Shown piece by piece: positions 31,652-43,672 of a DNA stretch of 64,000 bases; positions within the stretch are counted from its first letter, which is position 1, and each line of letters begins with the position of its first letter. This DNA comes from Actinomycetota bacterium. GTDB taxonomy: Bacteria > Actinomycetota > Actinomycetes > Nanopelagicales > Nanopelagicaceae. The notes under the pieces are model-generated. The model was not told where the DNA came from. It worked only from the letters and a program-made list of their open reading frames with translations, and did no database searches. The stretch covers positions 1 through 64,000 of the forward strand of contig VGAA01000002.1 in the NCBI GenBank assembly GCA_016870895.1. The letters run 5' to 3'. The position numbers were made by a program, and so were the translations under genes.

Positions 31652-33999
31652 GTATTCAGGAGCTTGGAGTAGATCAACAAGTAAAAGTAGAAATGATCAC
31701 CTGTGTTATTGACGGGTTTGAAATCACTGTACCTAAGGGAACTCTTGTAATTAGAGCTGCAGAAAAGTTAGGCATACAAATTCCTAGATTTTGTGATCAT
31801 CCATTACTTGCACCAGCTGGCGCCTGTAGACAATGTTTAGTAGATATCGAAATCAACGGTAGAGCATTTCCAAAACCACAGGCCTCTTGCACTATTCCGG
31901 TTGAAAATGGAATGGTTGTTAAAACTCAATTGACCTCTCCAGCGGCAGATAAAGCTCAAAAAGGCATTATGGAATTATTACTGATAAACCACCCATTAGA
32001 TTGCCCAGTTTGCGATAAGGGCGGTGAGTGCCCACTTCAAAATCAGGCAATGTCTAATGGCCGAGCAGAATCAAGGTTTGAAGGAGTTAAACGAACATTC
32101 GAAAAACCGGTAGCGATTTCATCCCAAGTTTTATTGGATAGAGAGCGTTGCGTATTGTGTGCAAGATGTACTCGTTTTTCAGAACAAATTGCCGGTGATC
32201 CATTTATCACGCTTAACGAGCGTGGTGCACTTCAACAAGTTGGAATTTATGAGGAAGAACCATTTGATTCTTATTACTCAGGTAATACTGTTCAAATCTG
32301 TCCAGTCGGAGCATTGACGGGAACTTCTTATAGATTTAGAGCTAGACCATTTGATTTGGTTTCGACTAACTCTGCTTGTGAACATTGTGCATCTGGATGT
32401 GCAATGCGCACTGATGTTAGGCGAGGAAAAACCTTAAGACGTTTGGCGGGTGAAGATGCAGAGGTCAATGAAGAATGGAATTGCGATAAAGGCAGATGGG
32501 CTTTTAAATATGAAGTAGCTAAAAATAGAATTAAAAATCCAATGATTAGGGATTCAAGCGGACAATTACAAGAGGTTTCATGGCCAGAAGCATTAGCTGC
32601 AGCTGCTAACGGTTTAAAAAATTCAAGAAGTGGTGTTTTGGTTGGTGGCCGAGTAACTATTGAAGATGCTTATGGGTATAGCAAATTTGCTCGATTAGCT
32701 TTGAACACAAATAATATTGATTTTAGAGCTCGTTTACACAGCCAAGAAGAATTAGAGTTTTTAGCAACCACAAGTACCAATGCAACATATAAAGATATAG
32801 ATAATGCAGATCATGTAGTACTAATTGGCTTTGAACCAGAAGATGAGTCACCAATAGTATTTCTTAGGATCTATAAGCAGGTACAAAAGCGTTCAATTAA
32901 ATTAACCACAATCGCACCATATGCAAGTCGTGGAAGCGAAAAACTAAAAGCTAATTTAATTAAGTCTGCGTCTGGAAATGAAGTTTCTGCAATTTCTTCT
33001 CTTTCGGGTTTAACAGGTAAGTCAGTTGTGCTGGTGGGTGAAAGAATCTCCGAAACCAAAGGTGGCTTGTCTTCGATAATTAAATTAGTTAGCGATACTG
33101 GTGCTAAGTTGGGTTGGATTCCCCGAAGAGCTGGTGAGAAAGGCGCGATCACCGCAGGTGCCTTACCAAATTTGTTACCAGGTAATCGATTAGTTTCTAA
33201 CTCTTCGGCCAGAGTTGATCTTGCAGCGGCTTGGTCGGTTGATTCACTTCCAAGTGAAATTGGTCTAAGTACTGAGGAAATGATTGATTCAGATCTTCAA
33301 GCTTTGTTAATTGGTGGAGTGGACCCAATGGATATCTCACCAGAGGCAAAAGTTAAATTAGCAAAGAAATTTATAATTTCATTAGAAATTAGACAAAGTG
33401 ATATTACCGACATTGCATCAGTAGTTTTACCAGTTGCACCTGTAGTTGAAAAATCAGGCTCGTTTATGGATTGGCAAGGAAAAGTGCGCAGATTTGAGGC
33501 CGCAGTTGATCAAACATTAAATCGAAGCGATGTAAGAATTTTATCTATGCTTGCGGATGAAATTGGTAAGCCTATTAATCTACCGACAGTAAATTCCGCT
33601 TGGGTTGAATTTGAATCAATTGGAAGTTGGGATGGAGAGGTCAGCACTATGAAGTTGTTAGTTGGAGCTGGCAATAAGAGCGTTAATAATGATGAAGCAA
33701 TTATTTCTTCATGGCGAAATTTGCTTGATAAAGGCTCTTTACAAGACGGAGAAGAAAATCTTGCCGGTACAGCTAGAAAGTCTAAGGTTGTAATTAGTCA
33801 ATCACGTGCTAGAACTTTAAATGTAGGCGATGGTGACTTAGTAAGGGTTTCAAATAATTATGGAGCAGTAACCCTTGCATGTCAGATTTCAGATATCGAT
33901 GAATCCTCAATTTGGCTACCTAGAAATTCAATAAATAGTCAATTAATTAGAAATCTAGGGGTGGTAAGTAATTCGGTTGTAAAGGTGGCTAAGGCATGA
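31648..33999 (+). CDS. nuoG: NADH-quinone oxidoreductase subunit G
   Basis: 2Fe-2S and HxxxCxxC 4Fe-4S ferredoxin motifs ([17 protein letters not shown]), CVLCARC; extra CEHCASGC...C cluster; molybdopterin-like C-terminal domain. Confidence 0.96.
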   Translation: MSIQELGVDQQVKVEMITCVIDGFEITVPKGTLVIRAAEKLGIQIPRFCDHPLLAPAGACRQCLVDIEINGRAFPKPQASCTIPVENGMVVKTQLTSPAADKAQKGIMELLLINHPLDCPVCDKGGECPLQNQAMSNGRAESRFEGVKRTFEKPVAISSQVLLDRERCVLCARCTRFSEQIAGDPFITLNERGALQQVGIYEEEPFDSYYSGNTVQICPVGALTGTSYRFRARPFDLVSTNSACEHCASGCAMRTDVRRGKTLRRLAGEDAEVNEEWNCDKGRWAFKYEVAKNRIKNPMIRDSSGQLQEVSWPEALAAAANGLKNSRSGVLVGGRVTIEDAYGYSKFARLALNTNNIDFRARLHSQEELEFLATTSTNATYKDIDNADHVVLIGFEPEDESPIVFLRIYKQVQKRSIKLTTIAPYASRGSEKLKANLIKSASGNEVSAISSLSGLTGKSVVLVGERISETKGGLSSIIKLVSDTGAKLGWIPRRAGEKGAITAGALPNLLPGNRLVSNSSARVDLAAAWSVDSLPSEIGLSTEEMIDSDLQALLIGGVDPMDISPEAKVKLAKKFIISLEIRQSDITDIASVVLPVAPVVEKSGSFMDWQGKVRRFEAAVDQTLNRSDVRILSMLADEIGKPINLPTVNSAWVEFESIGSWDGEVSTMKLLVGAGNKSVNNDEAIISSWRNLLDKGSLQDGEENLAGTARKSKVVISQSRARTLNVGDGDLVRVSNNYGAVTLACQISDIDESSIWLPRNSINSQLIRNLGVVSNSVVKVAKA

Positions 34000-35219
34000 G
34001 TAATGCAGAAATAATTGGCCAAGATCCAGGTTGGGTAATTGCACTTAAGGGCGTACTGATATTTGCAGTCTGTGTTTTCTTAACAATCATGTCAGTATGG
34101 GGAGAGCGCAGACTTGTGGCCAGAATGCAACAGCGCAGTGGACCAAATAGAGTTGGTAAGTTTGGTTTGTTACAAGCTTTGGTAGATGGCGTAAAGCTTG
34201 CACTTAAAGAGGATTTAATTCCTAAGTCGGCAGATCGTATAGTTTTTGTGATTGCTCCAATAATAAGCACCACAGCTTGTTTTATGGCTTTTGCTGTAAT
34301 CCCTCTAACTGGACCAGTTAATTTCTTTGGGCATGAAACGGTTATGCAGATGACTGATTTGTCAGTCGGTGTTTTATATGTCTTGGCAATAGCCTCGGTG
34401 GGAGTTTATGGAATCGTTTTAGCAGGATGGTCATCTGGCTCTACCTATCCTTTACTCGGTGGACTGCGATCTTCAGCTCAGGTAATTTCTTATGAAATTG
34501 CAATGGGACTTTCCTTAGTGGCAGTTTTTATTTATGCCGGTTCAATGTCCACCTCAGAAATTGTGGCTGCTCAAGATCAATGGTGGTATGCCGTAATACT
34601 TTTCCCATCCTTTGTTATTTATGCAATATCTATGGTTGGAGAAACAAATAGAGCTCCATTTGATTTAGCAGAAGCAGAAGGTGAATTAGTTGGTGGCTTT
34701 CACACCGAGTACTCATCCCTGAAATTTGCACTATTTTTCCTATCTGAATATGTAAACATTATTGCCGTTTCAGCATTGGCCACTACCTTATTCTTAGGCG
34801 GATACCGTGCGTTACCAGGTCTTGGTTTTACAGAACAGTGGCTTGGCGGTTGGTTTACCCTTGTTTGGTTCTTTATTAAAGTACTCGGATTTTTCTTTGT
34901 ATTTGTTTGGCTACGAGGAACATTACCTCGCTTACGCTACGACCAATTTATGAAATTTGGTTGGAAGGTCCTAATTCCATTCTCACTAGCATGGATCTTA
35001 GTAGTTTCAACTTTAAGAGTAATGTCACAAAAAGAGGCACCACCAGCATTAATCGCTACTTTTATTTTCTCAATTGCCTTAATTTATGTAGCGGTTGCGA
35101 CATTGCTAGATAGAAGAAAAGTAGCTAAAGAAAAAGTAGCGCGAAACATAAACAGTTTAGAGCCAGATTTCCCTGTACCAGCTATTCCAAATACTAGAGT
35201 GGAGCAGATAAATGGATAA
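33996..35219 (+). CDS. nuoH: NADH-quinone oxidoreductase subunit H
   Basis: [63 protein letters not shown]. Confidence 0.97.
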   Translation: MSNAEIIGQDPGWVIALKGVLIFAVCVFLTIMSVWGERRLVARMQQRSGPNRVGKFGLLQALVDGVKLALKEDLIPKSADRIVFVIAPIISTTACFMAFAVIPLTGPVNFFGHETVMQMTDLSVGVLYVLAIASVGVYGIVLAGWSSGSTYPLLGGLRSSAQVISYEIAMGLSLVAVFIYAGSMSTSEIVAAQDQWWYAVILFPSFVIYAISMVGETNRAPFDLAEAEGELVGGFHTEYSSLKFALFFLSEYVNIIAVSALATTLFLGGYRALPGLGFTEQWLGGWFTLVWFFIKVLGFFFVFVWLRGTLPRLRYDQFMKFGWKVLIPFSLAWILVVSTLRVMSQKEAPPALIATFIFSIALIYVAVATLLDRRKVAKEKVARNINSLEPDFPVPAIPNTRVEQING

Positions 35220-35835
35220 TGAATTAACCCCACGCTCTGATGAATTTGGATTAGCAAAAGCGGATCAATCTAAGGCGCCTATTACAAATCACGAAAGCGC
35301 AAGTTTTGGTAAACAGTTACTTGGGTTTTGGGTCACATTTAAAACTATGTTCAAGAAAGTTAATACAGTTCAATATCCAGAGGTTAAGGAACCAACTGCA
35401 CCAAGGTTTCATGGTCGTCATCAATTAAATCGCCATCCAGATGGTTTGGAAAAATGTATTGGTTGTGAGCTATGTGCCTGGGCTTGTCCTGCAGATGCAA
35501 TTTATGTAGAAGGAGCAGATAATAAAGAAGGGGAAAGATTTTCTCCAGGTGAGCGGTACGGCAAGGTTTATCAAATAAATTATTTACGATGTATATTCTG
35601 TGGACTCTGCATAGAAGCCTGCCCAACTCGAGCTTTAACAATGACAAATGAATATGAATTGGCAGATAGTAGTCGCGGAAAATTAATTTTTGAAAAAGAT
35701 GATTTATTAGGTCCACTAAGAGCTGGAATGGTGCCACCACCTCACCCAATGTACCCAAATACCGATGACTCAAATTACTATAAAGGTGAAGTAACAACTT
35801 CTCATCCATCGCAAGGGATTGCAAAGAATGATTAA
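35212..35835 (+). CDS. nuoI: NADH-quinone oxidoreductase subunit I
   Basis: Two 4Fe-4S motifs [12 protein letters not shown] and [12 protein letters not shown]. Confidence 0.97.
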   Translation: MDNELTPRSDEFGLAKADQSKAPITNHESASFGKQLLGFWVTFKTMFKKVNTVQYPEVKEPTAPRFHGRHQLNRHPDGLEKCIGCELCAWACPADAIYVEGADNKEGERFSPGERYGKVYQINYLRCIFCGLCIEACPTRALTMTNEYELADSSRGKLIFEKDDLLGPLRAGMVPPPHPMYPNTDDSNYYKGEVTTSHPSQGIAKND

Positions 35836-36610
35836 TTTTGCTTTAGATATCGGCACAACGGCCGCCCCAGAGTCTTACCTATTTTATGTTTTGGCTCCTC
35901 TATCAGTTTTAGCTGCTATGGGAATGTTGTTAGTTAAAAAAGCAGTTCATTCAGCGCTATTGCTCGCCTGGGTTATGGTCACACTAGCTATTTTTTATAT
36001 TGCTCAGGAAGCACTCTTCTTAGGTATTGTACAAATTGTCGTATATACCGGAGCGGTAATGATGCTGTTTCTTTTCATCTTAATGCTTGTGGGAGTAGAT
36101 ACCTCTGATTCACTTGTGGAGACTATTAAAGGCTTGAGAGCAATTTCAATTGTGGCAGCAGTTGGCTTTGGTGGATTACTTGTAACCCTAATTTCTCGGG
36201 CCACTTTTGGAAGAGATGTTGTAGGGCTCAGTGAGGTGAACGAACAGGGTAATGCGCTAGGAATAGCTGAACTTCTTTTCACAAGATACGTCTTTGCTTT
36301 TGAAGTAATCTCAGCACTTCTTATTACGGCAGCAGTTGGGGCAATGGTTTTGGCACATAGCCAAAAAACTAGGTCACAATTTGCACAACGAGATTTATCT
36401 ATTGCCCGATTTAGAAAAGGTGAACTTAAAGATGCAGCTGGTTTACCTAGTTCTGGAGTATATGCATTACATAATGCTGTAGATGTACCTGCACTATTAC
36501 CAACAGGAAATCCAGCACCAACTTCAATCTCTGCCGTGCTTGAAGCGCGCGGTGACATGATTGAAAGCACAAATTTTCAATTAAAAGAAGAAGCGGAGGA
36601 GGATAAGTAA
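35828..36610 (+). CDS. nuoJ: NADH-quinone oxidoreductase subunit J
   Basis: Multi-TM protein between nuoI and nuo[26 protein letters not shown] at 35828 preferred over the track start at 35819. Confidence 0.95.
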   Translation: MINFALDIGTTAAPESYLFYVLAPLSVLAAMGMLLVKKAVHSALLLAWVMVTLAIFYIAQEALFLGIVQIVVYTGAVMMLFLFILMLVGVDTSDSLVETIKGLRAISIVAAVGFGGLLVTLISRATFGRDVVGLSEVNEQGNALGIAELLFTRYVFAFEVISALLITAAVGAMVLAHSQKTRSQFAQRDLSIARFRKGELKDAAGLPSSGVYALHNAVDVPALLPTGNPAPTSISAVLEARGDMIESTNFQLKEEAEEDK

Positions 36611-36909
36611 TGCCTATCGCTAACTATCTCTATCTGGCTGCAATTTTATTCACAATCGGTGCCGTAGGTGTAGTAGTACGCCGAAATGCAATTGTCGTGT
36701 TTATGTGCATTGAGTTAATGCTTAATGCTGCAAATCTTGCATTTGTTACTTTTGCTCGAATTAATGGAAATTTAGAGGGCCAAATAGTTGCCTTCTTTAC
36801 CATGGTAGTTGCAGCATGTGAGGTTGTAGTTGGCCTAGCGATTATTGTGACTATATATAGATCCCGTCGATCAGCATCTGTTGATGATGCAAGTTTGTTA
36901 AAGCGATAA
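36610..36909 (+). CDS. nuoK: NADH-quinone oxidoreductase subunit K
   Basis: [22 protein letters not shown]...[14 protein letters not shown]. Confidence 0.97.
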   Translation: MPIANYLYLAAILFTIGAVGVVVRRNAIVVFMCIELMLNAANLAFVTFARINGNLEGQIVAFFTMVVAACEVVVGLAIIVTIYRSRRSASVDDASLLKR

Positions 36910-38802
36910 ATGCAGATATCTGAAAATTTAGTCTGGTTTATTGCATTGCCACTCATTAGCTCTGCAATTCTTTTGCTAGTAGGCAAGAAGGCAAACTCTT
37001 GGGGACATATTGCGGCCACAACGGTCTCGGCATCAACTTTTATAATTGGTGTGATCGAATTTTTTGCTATGCAAGCTAGGCCAGAAGAGAATCGTGCAGT
37101 AGTACAAAAATTATTTACCTGGATTTCTGTAGGTTCATTTAATGTTGATGCCTCACTGTTACTTGACCAACTTTCAATTTGTTTTGTACTACTTATTACT
37201 GGAGTGGGCACATTAATTCATATTTATTCCATTTCTTATATGTCTCATGATTTAGATAGAAGAAGATTTTTTGCATATTTAAACCTATTTATAGCATCGA
37301 TGCTATTGCTGGTGTTAGGTGATTCATACTTAAATCTTTATGTTGGCTGGGAAGGCGTGGGCTTGGCTTCATATCTATTAATTGGTTTTTGGAATCAAAA
37401 ACCAGCATATGCAACCGCAGCGAAAAAAGCTTTTGTTGCAAACAGAGTCGGTGATGTAGGTCTATCACTTGCCATAATGATTGCATTTGCAACATTTGGC
37501 GACGTAACTTTTTCAGGTATTAAAGAACAGACAGATGCAGCTTCAACTACTCAACTTACTGCTATTGGCTTAATGTTGTTACTTGCAGCATGTGGTAAGT
37601 CAGCACAATTTCCACTGCAATCTTGGTTGGGCGATGCAATGGCAGGACCTACGCCTGTTTCAGCCTTAATTCATGCAGCAACGATGGTTACTGCAGGTGT
37701 TTATTTAATTACCAGATCAAGTTTTATTTTTGACGAAGCTCCGATTGCTCAACTTATGGTACTAATCATTGGTGCAGTTACATTATTGTTTGGCGCGATT
37801 ATTGGAACAGCAAAAGATGATGTTAAGAAAGCATTGGCGGCTTCGACAATGTCTCAAATTGGATACATGATTTTGGCGACAGGCTTAGGTCCAGTTGGTT
37901 ACGCATTTGCAATCATGCATTTATTAACTCATGGATTTTTCAAGGCAAGTATGTTCCTTGGCGCTGGTTCAGTCATGCATGGCATGAAGGATGAAGTTAA
38001 CATGCGAAAGTATGGTGGCATAGGTAAATTCATGCCGATTACAGCAATTACTTTTGGGTTGGGTTACCTAGCCATTATTGGCGTTCCTCCATTTGCCGGT
38101 TTTTACTCTAAAGATAAAATTATTGAAACTGCATTTAATGCTGGTGGTATTAAAGGTATAGCGCTAGGTATCGCAACTTTACTTGGTGCGGCAATTACAG
38201 CTTTTTATATGACACGAGTTGTTATTCTTACTTTCTTTGGGAATGAACGTTGGGGTCATAAGGATGAACCTCATGAAAGTCCGGCGTTAATGTTAATCCC
38301 AATCGCATTACTATCTATTGGATCAGTTGCTTCTGGTTATCTACTGTCAAAGGGTAAGAGTTTGGTCTACTGGCTTGAGCCAGTTGTTAATCCATTAAAA
38401 GAACACCATGCTGAGGAGTTGTTTTCACACACAACGGTGTCGCTAATGACAATCTCAGTGGTGATAATTGGAGTTTCAATAGCGGTAAGAAAATATCGCG
38501 GAGACCAATCAGATACAGCACCAGAGAAAGTTTCAAAGTTAACTATTGCTGCAAGAAAAGACCTGTTTCAAGATGCGCTAAATGAGGCAACATTTATGCG
38601 CCCTGGACAGTCCTTAATTCAAAAGCTTTTAAATATCGATCATTTAGTAATTGATGGAGCGGTTAGATCAGTAGGAGTTGTATCTATTAGCGCTGGAAGC
38701 AAACTGCGCTCATTACAGAATGGATATGTTAGAAGTTATGCACTGATGATGGTCATTGGAGTACTAAGTTTAATTGCCGTGATTTGGGTGGTCACCGCAT
38801 GA
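36910..38802 (+). CDS. nuoL: NADH-quinone oxidoreductase subunit L
   Basis: LYVGWEGVGLASYLLIGFW, LQSWLGDAMAGPTPVSALIHAATMVTAGVYL. Confidence 0.97.
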   Translation: MQISENLVWFIALPLISSAILLLVGKKANSWGHIAATTVSASTFIIGVIEFFAMQARPEENRAVVQKLFTWISVGSFNVDASLLLDQLSICFVLLITGVGTLIHIYSISYMSHDLDRRRFFAYLNLFIASMLLLVLGDSYLNLYVGWEGVGLASYLLIGFWNQKPAYATAAKKAFVANRVGDVGLSLAIMIAFATFGDVTFSGIKEQTDAASTTQLTAIGLMLLLAACGKSAQFPLQSWLGDAMAGPTPVSALIHAATMVTAGVYLITRSSFIFDEAPIAQLMVLIIGAVTLLFGAIIGTAKDDVKKALAASTMSQIGYMILATGLGPVGYAFAIMHLLTHGFFKASMFLGAGSVMHGMKDEVNMRKYGGIGKFMPITAITFGLGYLAIIGVPPFAGFYSKDKIIETAFNAGGIKGIALGIATLLGAAITAFYMTRVVILTFFGNERWGHKDEPHESPALMLIPIALLSIGSVASGYLLSKGKSLVYWLEPVVNPLKEHHAEELFSHTTVSLMTISVVIIGVSIAVRKYRGDQSDTAPEKVSKLTIAARKDLFQDALNEATFMRPGQSLIQKLLNIDHLVIDGAVRSVGVVSISAGSKLRSLQNGYVRSYALMMVIGVLSLIAVIWVVTA

Positions 38803-40304
38803 GTTTATTAACCCTAGTTGGCATCTCTCCATTAATCGGAGCACTTATTGTGCTGTTAATTCCGGCTAAGAAAAGCGAATTAATCAAGCGAGTTGCATTT
38901 ATTATTACTCTCCTAATTGCCCTATTTTCCATTTTGTTAGCAGTTAGATTTGATAAAGCAATTACAGGATTCCAATTTACTCAAAATAATTCTTGGATTT
39001 CAGCATTCAATGTTAATTTTGCTGTTGGAGTAGACGGCATTTCTCTAGTCTTAATTCTTCTATCTACTATTTTAGTTCCAGTTGTGATTCTAGCTACTTG
39101 GCATGAATCTGATACTGGTCGATGGAATACAAAAGTATTTTATATTTTGGTCTTAGTTTTAGAAACACTTATGATCGGTGTTTTTGCAGCTACAGACCTA
39201 TTTTTATTTTACGTATTTTTTGAGGCGATGCTAATCCCAATATATTTCTTGATTGGTGGTTACGGTACGGGGAATAAATCAGCTGCAGCAGTTAAATTCT
39301 TACTGTATAGCTTATTTGGCGGTCTTCTAATGCTGGCTTCAATTATTGGAATTTATGTGATTTCAGGGAACCAAATTGGTGCAACTTTTGACTTAGCTAA
39401 ATTGGCAACTTTACAAATTGATAATCAAACCGAGTACTTCCTATTTCTTGGATTCTTCATTGCATTTGCAATAAAGGCTCCACTGTGGCCATTTCATACC
39501 TGGCTTCCAGATGCCGCAAAGTCCGCTACCCCTGGCACTTCAGTTCTCTTACTAGGAGTGCTCGATAAAGTAGGAACTTACGGAATGATCCGATTTTGTA
39601 TTGAATTGTTCCCAGATGCTACAAAAACTTTTACGTCATTCATTATTACATTGGCAGTTATATCAATTATTTATGGTGCATTTATGGCAATTGGTCAGCG
39701 AGATATAAAGGGATTAATTGCATTCACTTCTATCTCCCACTTTGGCTTTATTACAATGGGAATATTTGCTTTAACTTCTCAAGGCGTCTCAGGCGCCAGC
39801 CTCTATATGGTCAATCATGGATTCTCTACAGCTGCACTATTTTTAATTGCTGGTTGGATGATTTGGCGAAGAGGATCTTCCACAATTTCAGATTTTGGCG
39901 GACTCCAAAGAGTTACTCCAGTAATGGCATGGACATTCTTTATGGCCGGGATGTCCAGTTTAGCCTTACCAGGACTATCAAGTTTTGTTAGTGAATTTTT
40001 AGTACTAGTTGGAACTTATACGCGCTATCCGGTCGCAGCAGTAATTGGAACTCTAGGGATAGTTCTAGCTGCACTTTATATATTAATTCCAGTACAAAAA
40101 GCATTACATGGCCCTATTGTTAGTGGAAATGAAAATCTAAAGGATCTGAACCTAAGAGAAAAGGTTGCAATATCGCCAGTAATATTGGTGATTGTTCTAA
40201 TGGGTTTTTATCCAAAACCAGTTTTAGATTTAATTAATCCAACGGCAGAGAAAATTGTGATTAATTCTGGTTATTCAGATCCGGTAGCAAAGGTTGGTAA
40301 ATGA
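38799..40304 (+). CDS. nuoM: NADH-quinone oxidoreductase subunit M
   Basis: FFEAMLIPIYFLIGGYG, PFHTWLPDAAKSATPGTSVLLLGVLDKVGTYG. ATG at 38799 preferred over the track start at 38784. Confidence 0.96.
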   Translation: MSLLTLVGISPLIGALIVLLIPAKKSELIKRVAFIITLLIALFSILLAVRFDKAITGFQFTQNNSWISAFNVNFAVGVDGISLVLILLSTILVPVVILATWHESDTGRWNTKVFYILVLVLETLMIGVFAATDLFLFYVFFEAMLIPIYFLIGGYGTGNKSAAAVKFLLYSLFGGLLMLASIIGIYVISGNQIGATFDLAKLATLQIDNQTEYFLFLGFFIAFAIKAPLWPFHTWLPDAAKSATPGTSVLLLGVLDKVGTYGMIRFCIELFPDATKTFTSFIITLAVISIIYGAFMAIGQRDIKGLIAFTSISHFGFITMGIFALTSQGVSGASLYMVNHGFSTAALFLIAGWMIWRRGSSTISDFGGLQRVTPVMAWTFFMAGMSSLALPGLSSFVSEFLVLVGTYTRYPVAAVIGTLGIVLAALYILIPVQKALHGPIVSGNENLKDLNLREKVAISPVILVIVLMGFYPKPVLDLINPTAEKIVINSGYSDPVAKVGK

Positions 40305-41812
40305 TGTTAAGCGCTCCATCGTTTAGTTATGCACTACTTTCACCAATGCTGATTGTTCTTGCCGCAGCTGTACTTGGAGTTTTAATTGAAGCCTTTATGG
40401 GTAAGACACATCGGGCTGCAGTTCAACTTACCGTAAGCATTGGGGCACTACTTCTTGCACTTATTCAAATCTGGCAGATTAGAGATATGTCTTCGACTTC
40501 AGCCGCGGTGAATTCTGTGACAATTGATAAGGCTGGGATATTTTTACAATTTACAATTATTGTTCTTGCCTTAGTTGCAGTTTTACTAATTGCAGATCAA
40601 GATAATTTCGTTGCTAGGGCATCTACAATTCCAGGTTCAGTAGAGGAACAGATTACAACCCAACAACAAGTAAAGCAGACTGAAATCTTCCCTCTTTTCC
40701 TGTTTGCAACTGCTGGAATGATGCTTTTTACGGTTTCAACTGATTTAATTACTTTGTTTGTTGCACTAGAAGTATTTTCTCTACCTCTATATTTACTTGC
40801 GGGTTTATCTCGAAGAAGGAGATTGCTTTCACAAGAAGCAGCGCTTAAGTACTTTTTACTTGGCGCTTATTCCTCGGCATTTTTCTTATTTGGAGCTGCC
40901 TTTATTTATGGATATTCAGGCAGTGTTTCACTAGTTGATATAAGTGCTTCAGCAGGAAGTGCTAATGATATTTTCCTATATATCGGAATAATATTTATGT
41001 CTGTTGGCTTATTGTTTAAAATTAGTGCAGTTCCATTTCATTCTTGGACGCCTGATGTTTATCAAGGGGCTCCCACACCTATAACTGGATTTATGGCTGC
41101 ATGTACAAAAGTAGCGGCCTTTGGAGCAATTTTAAGATTATTTTACGTAGGCTTCGCTGAATCACAAACTTTATGGCAACCAGTTATTACTGTAATTGCT
41201 GTTATAACAATGGTTTTTGGATCAGTTGTTGCTATAGCTCAGCGCGATGTAAAGCGTATGTTGGCATATTCATCAATTGCCCATGCTGGGTTCTTACTGT
41301 CAGGAGTTGTTGCATTAAGTAAGGAAGGACTTGCAGCCTCACTCTTTTACTTATTTGCATACGGATTTACCACGATTGCCGCTTTTGGAATTATTTCATT
41401 AGTACGTGATTCAACTGGTGAAGTAAGTGATTTAAACAGATGGGTTGGGCTAGGCAAGAAATCACCTTTAGTTGCATCGGTATTTTCACTTTTACTACTT
41501 AGTTTTGCAGGAATTCCACTAACCTCTGGCTTTATTGGAAAGTTTGCAATCTTTTCAGCAGCTTACCAATCAGGAAATACATTATTGGTTGTAGTCGGAG
41601 TTCTAGCAAGTGCAATAGCAGCTTTCTTTTATGTCAGAGTAATAATTATGATGTTTTTCAATGATCCAGATAATGATTCGGTTTCAGTTGTAATTCCATC
41701 AATCAAGAGTAGAATTTCAATTACTATTGCAACCCTAATAACATTCGTACTTGGAATTTTCCCTTCAATAATTTTAAATACTGCAAATAACTTTGCAAAC
41801 TTAATTAAATAA
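40301..41812 (+). CDS. nuoN: NADH-quinone oxidoreductase subunit N
   Basis: FVALEVFSLPLYLLAGLSRR, PFHSWTPDVYQGAPTPITGFMAACTKVAAFGA. Confidence 0.97.
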   Translation: MMLSAPSFSYALLSPMLIVLAAAVLGVLIEAFMGKTHRAAVQLTVSIGALLLALIQIWQIRDMSSTSAAVNSVTIDKAGIFLQFTIIVLALVAVLLIADQDNFVARASTIPGSVEEQITTQQQVKQTEIFPLFLFATAGMMLFTVSTDLITLFVALEVFSLPLYLLAGLSRRRRLLSQEAALKYFLLGAYSSAFFLFGAAFIYGYSGSVSLVDISASAGSANDIFLYIGIIFMSVGLLFKISAVPFHSWTPDVYQGAPTPITGFMAACTKVAAFGAILRLFYVGFAESQTLWQPVITVIAVITMVFGSVVAIAQRDVKRMLAYSSIAHAGFLLSGVVALSKEGLAASLFYLFAYGFTTIAAFGIISLVRDSTGEVSDLNRWVGLGKKSPLVASVFSLLLLSFAGIPLTSGFIGKFAIFSAAYQSGNTLLVVVGVLASAIAAFFYVRVIIMMFFNDPDNDSVSVVIPSIKSRISITIATLITFVLGIFPSIILNTANNFANLIK

Positions 41813-42798
41813 TGAATCCAATAGGAATACCTAATTTAGATAAAAATCTGGAAGCTACTTTATTGGCCGATATGGCGAAAGTAGAACTATTGCTCAGGTC
41901 TCATATTGAAGGTGAATACCCATTAGTCATAGAAACTTCTAGGCATTTAGTTGAGGCTGGCGGAAAGCGTTTAAGGCCACTATTAACATTAATTGCTGCG
42001 CAATTTGGTGATCCAACAAATTATGACATTATAAAAGCCGCAGTTTCATGTGAACTGACTCATCTTGCAACGTTATATCACGATGACGTTATGGATGACG
42101 CACTTCTTAGGCGCGGTGTTACAAGCGCAAATACTAAATGGGGTAATGCGGTAGCTATTTTAACTGGTGATTATTTATTTTCTAAAGTTTCAGACATGCT
42201 TGCTGATATAGGTCCGGAAGCAGTTAAATTACAGGCTAAAACTTTTGAACGACTCGTTATTGGCCAAATTAAAGAAACTCAAGGAGAGACCGAAGGCTTA
42301 ACTCCAATAGAACATTATCTAAAAGTGGTCTCAGATAAAACAGGATCTTTAATCGCAACAAGTGCAAGATTTGGTGCCCTTTTATCTGGTGCAAAGCCAG
42401 AGGTTGTTGAGATATTAACTAAATTTGGAGAGAAAATAGGAATTGCCTTTCAAATTGCCGATGATCTGTTGGATGTAACTAGTGATTCAACTGCTTCAGG
42501 AAAGACACCCGGTACAGATTTAAAAGAAGGCATACCGACTTTAGTGACGCTATATGTCATGGCAGCAAATGCACCTGAAGATAAAGAACTAATAGCAAAG
42601 CTAAGTAGACCAGTAACAGAAAATGAGTTGAAGGAAGTAATTACTCAGCTTCGTTCTCATAAAGCTTTAGAAGATGTGCGCAGATACCTTGCCAACATTG
42701 CAAAAGAAGCTAATGATTTAATAGCTGGTCTCCCAGATGGAGCGGCAAAAGACGCACTAAAAAATGTAGCACACGTCCTAGTTAATAGATCCACCTGA
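41812..42798 (+). CDS. polyprenyl diphosphate synthase (menaquinone side chain)
   Basis: DDVMDDALLRRG and DDLLDVTSD Asp-rich motifs, GGKRLRPLLTL; directly after nuoN. Confidence 0.95.
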   Translation: MNPIGIPNLDKNLEATLLADMAKVELLLRSHIEGEYPLVIETSRHLVEAGGKRLRPLLTLIAAQFGDPTNYDIIKAAVSCELTHLATLYHDDVMDDALLRRGVTSANTKWGNAVAILTGDYLFSKVSDMLADIGPEAVKLQAKTFERLVIGQIKETQGETEGLTPIEHYLKVVSDKTGSLIATSARFGALLSGAKPEVVEILTKFGEKIGIAFQIADDLLDVTSDSTASGKTPGTDLKEGIPTLVTLYVMAANAPEDKELIAKLSRPVTENELKEVITQLRSHKALEDVRRYLANIAKEANDLIAGLPDGAAKDALKNVAHVLVNRST

Positions 42799-43656
42799 TT
42801 TTCTTAAATCCTTTCCTAGTATTACTAAAGCAATCCAAATAAAAATAAATCCAATTAGTTTTATAAGTTGTAACGGTTCATGAAAAACTACAATGCCAAT
42901 TAAAAACATGATACTAGGAGTTATGTACTGAAGTAGCCCGGTAACCGTAAGTGGAAGTCTTGTGGTTGCAGCATTAAACAAAAGTAAAGGTATTACAGTG
43001 ACTAAACCAGCACTGGCAAGTGCTATAGAAAAACCCCAGTCTTGGCCAAATTCTGCTTCATTTTTATTAAGAAGATACGAGACAAAGAAGAAACTTGGAA
43101 CAAAGGCCACCATTGTTTCTATTGATAGCGTTTCCAACGCTCCAGCATTCAATTGTTTTTTTATCAAACTATATGATCCCCAACTTACTGCTAAGCCAAT
43201 TGCGATTAGGGGAAGGCGACCATAGGTGAATGTTAAAATTAACACACCGACTGCGGCCAGAAGTACTGAAATAAGTTGTAGCTTTTGTAATTTCTCTTTC
43301 AGAGCGAATACACCAAAACTAACTGCAACTAATGGAGTTATGTAATAACCGAGAGCAGCCTCAACCACACGGTCAACTGAGACTGCCCAGATATAAATAC
43401 CCCAGTTGGCTGACAAAAGTAGTGAGGTTAATGCTAACAGTAAAAAAGTTCTTAAATTTCTCACTAGAGCGAATGTACTCTTTAATTGCTGTTGGACAGC
43501 TAAAAATAATAAGCAAACTACCAGCGACCAGATCGCACGGTGTCCAAGTATTTCAAATGAGGATGCGCGCTCTAGCCACCGCCAATAAATTGGGAGTAGT
43601 CCCCAAATAACATAAGCGGCAACTCCATAGGTTATTCCGGTGCCATTTAGCTGCAA
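42778..43656 (-). CDS. rarD: EamA/RarD family transporter
   Basis: GVAAYVIWGLLPIYWRWLERASSFEILGHRAIWS; ten TM-like architecture. Confidence 0.93.
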   Translation of the reverse strand: MQLNGTGITYGVAAYVIWGLLPIYWRWLERASSFEILGHRAIWSLVVCLLFLAVQQQLKSTFALVRNLRTFLLLALTSLLLSANWGIYIWAVSVDRVVEAALGYYITPLVAVSFGVFALKEKLQKLQLISVLLAAVGVLILTFTYGRLPLIAIGLAVSWGSYSLIKKQLNAGALETLSIETMVAFVPSFFFVSYLLNKNEAEFGQDWGFSIALASAGLVTVIPLLLFNAATTRLPLTVTGLLQYITPSIMFLIGIVVFHEPLQLIKLIGFIFIWIALVILGKDLRKSGGSIN

Positions 43657-43672
43657 TTAAAAACTCTATTCA

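Noticed and set aside
35384-35824. 146-aa minus-strand ORF opposite nuoI
   Set aside because: His/Leu-rich antisense translation of a clear ferredoxin-type gene.
36004-37211. Minus-strand ORFs of 188 and 193 aa across nuoJ-nuoL
   Set aside because: They lie fully opposite strongly recognisable complex I genes; composition is that of antisense shadow frames.
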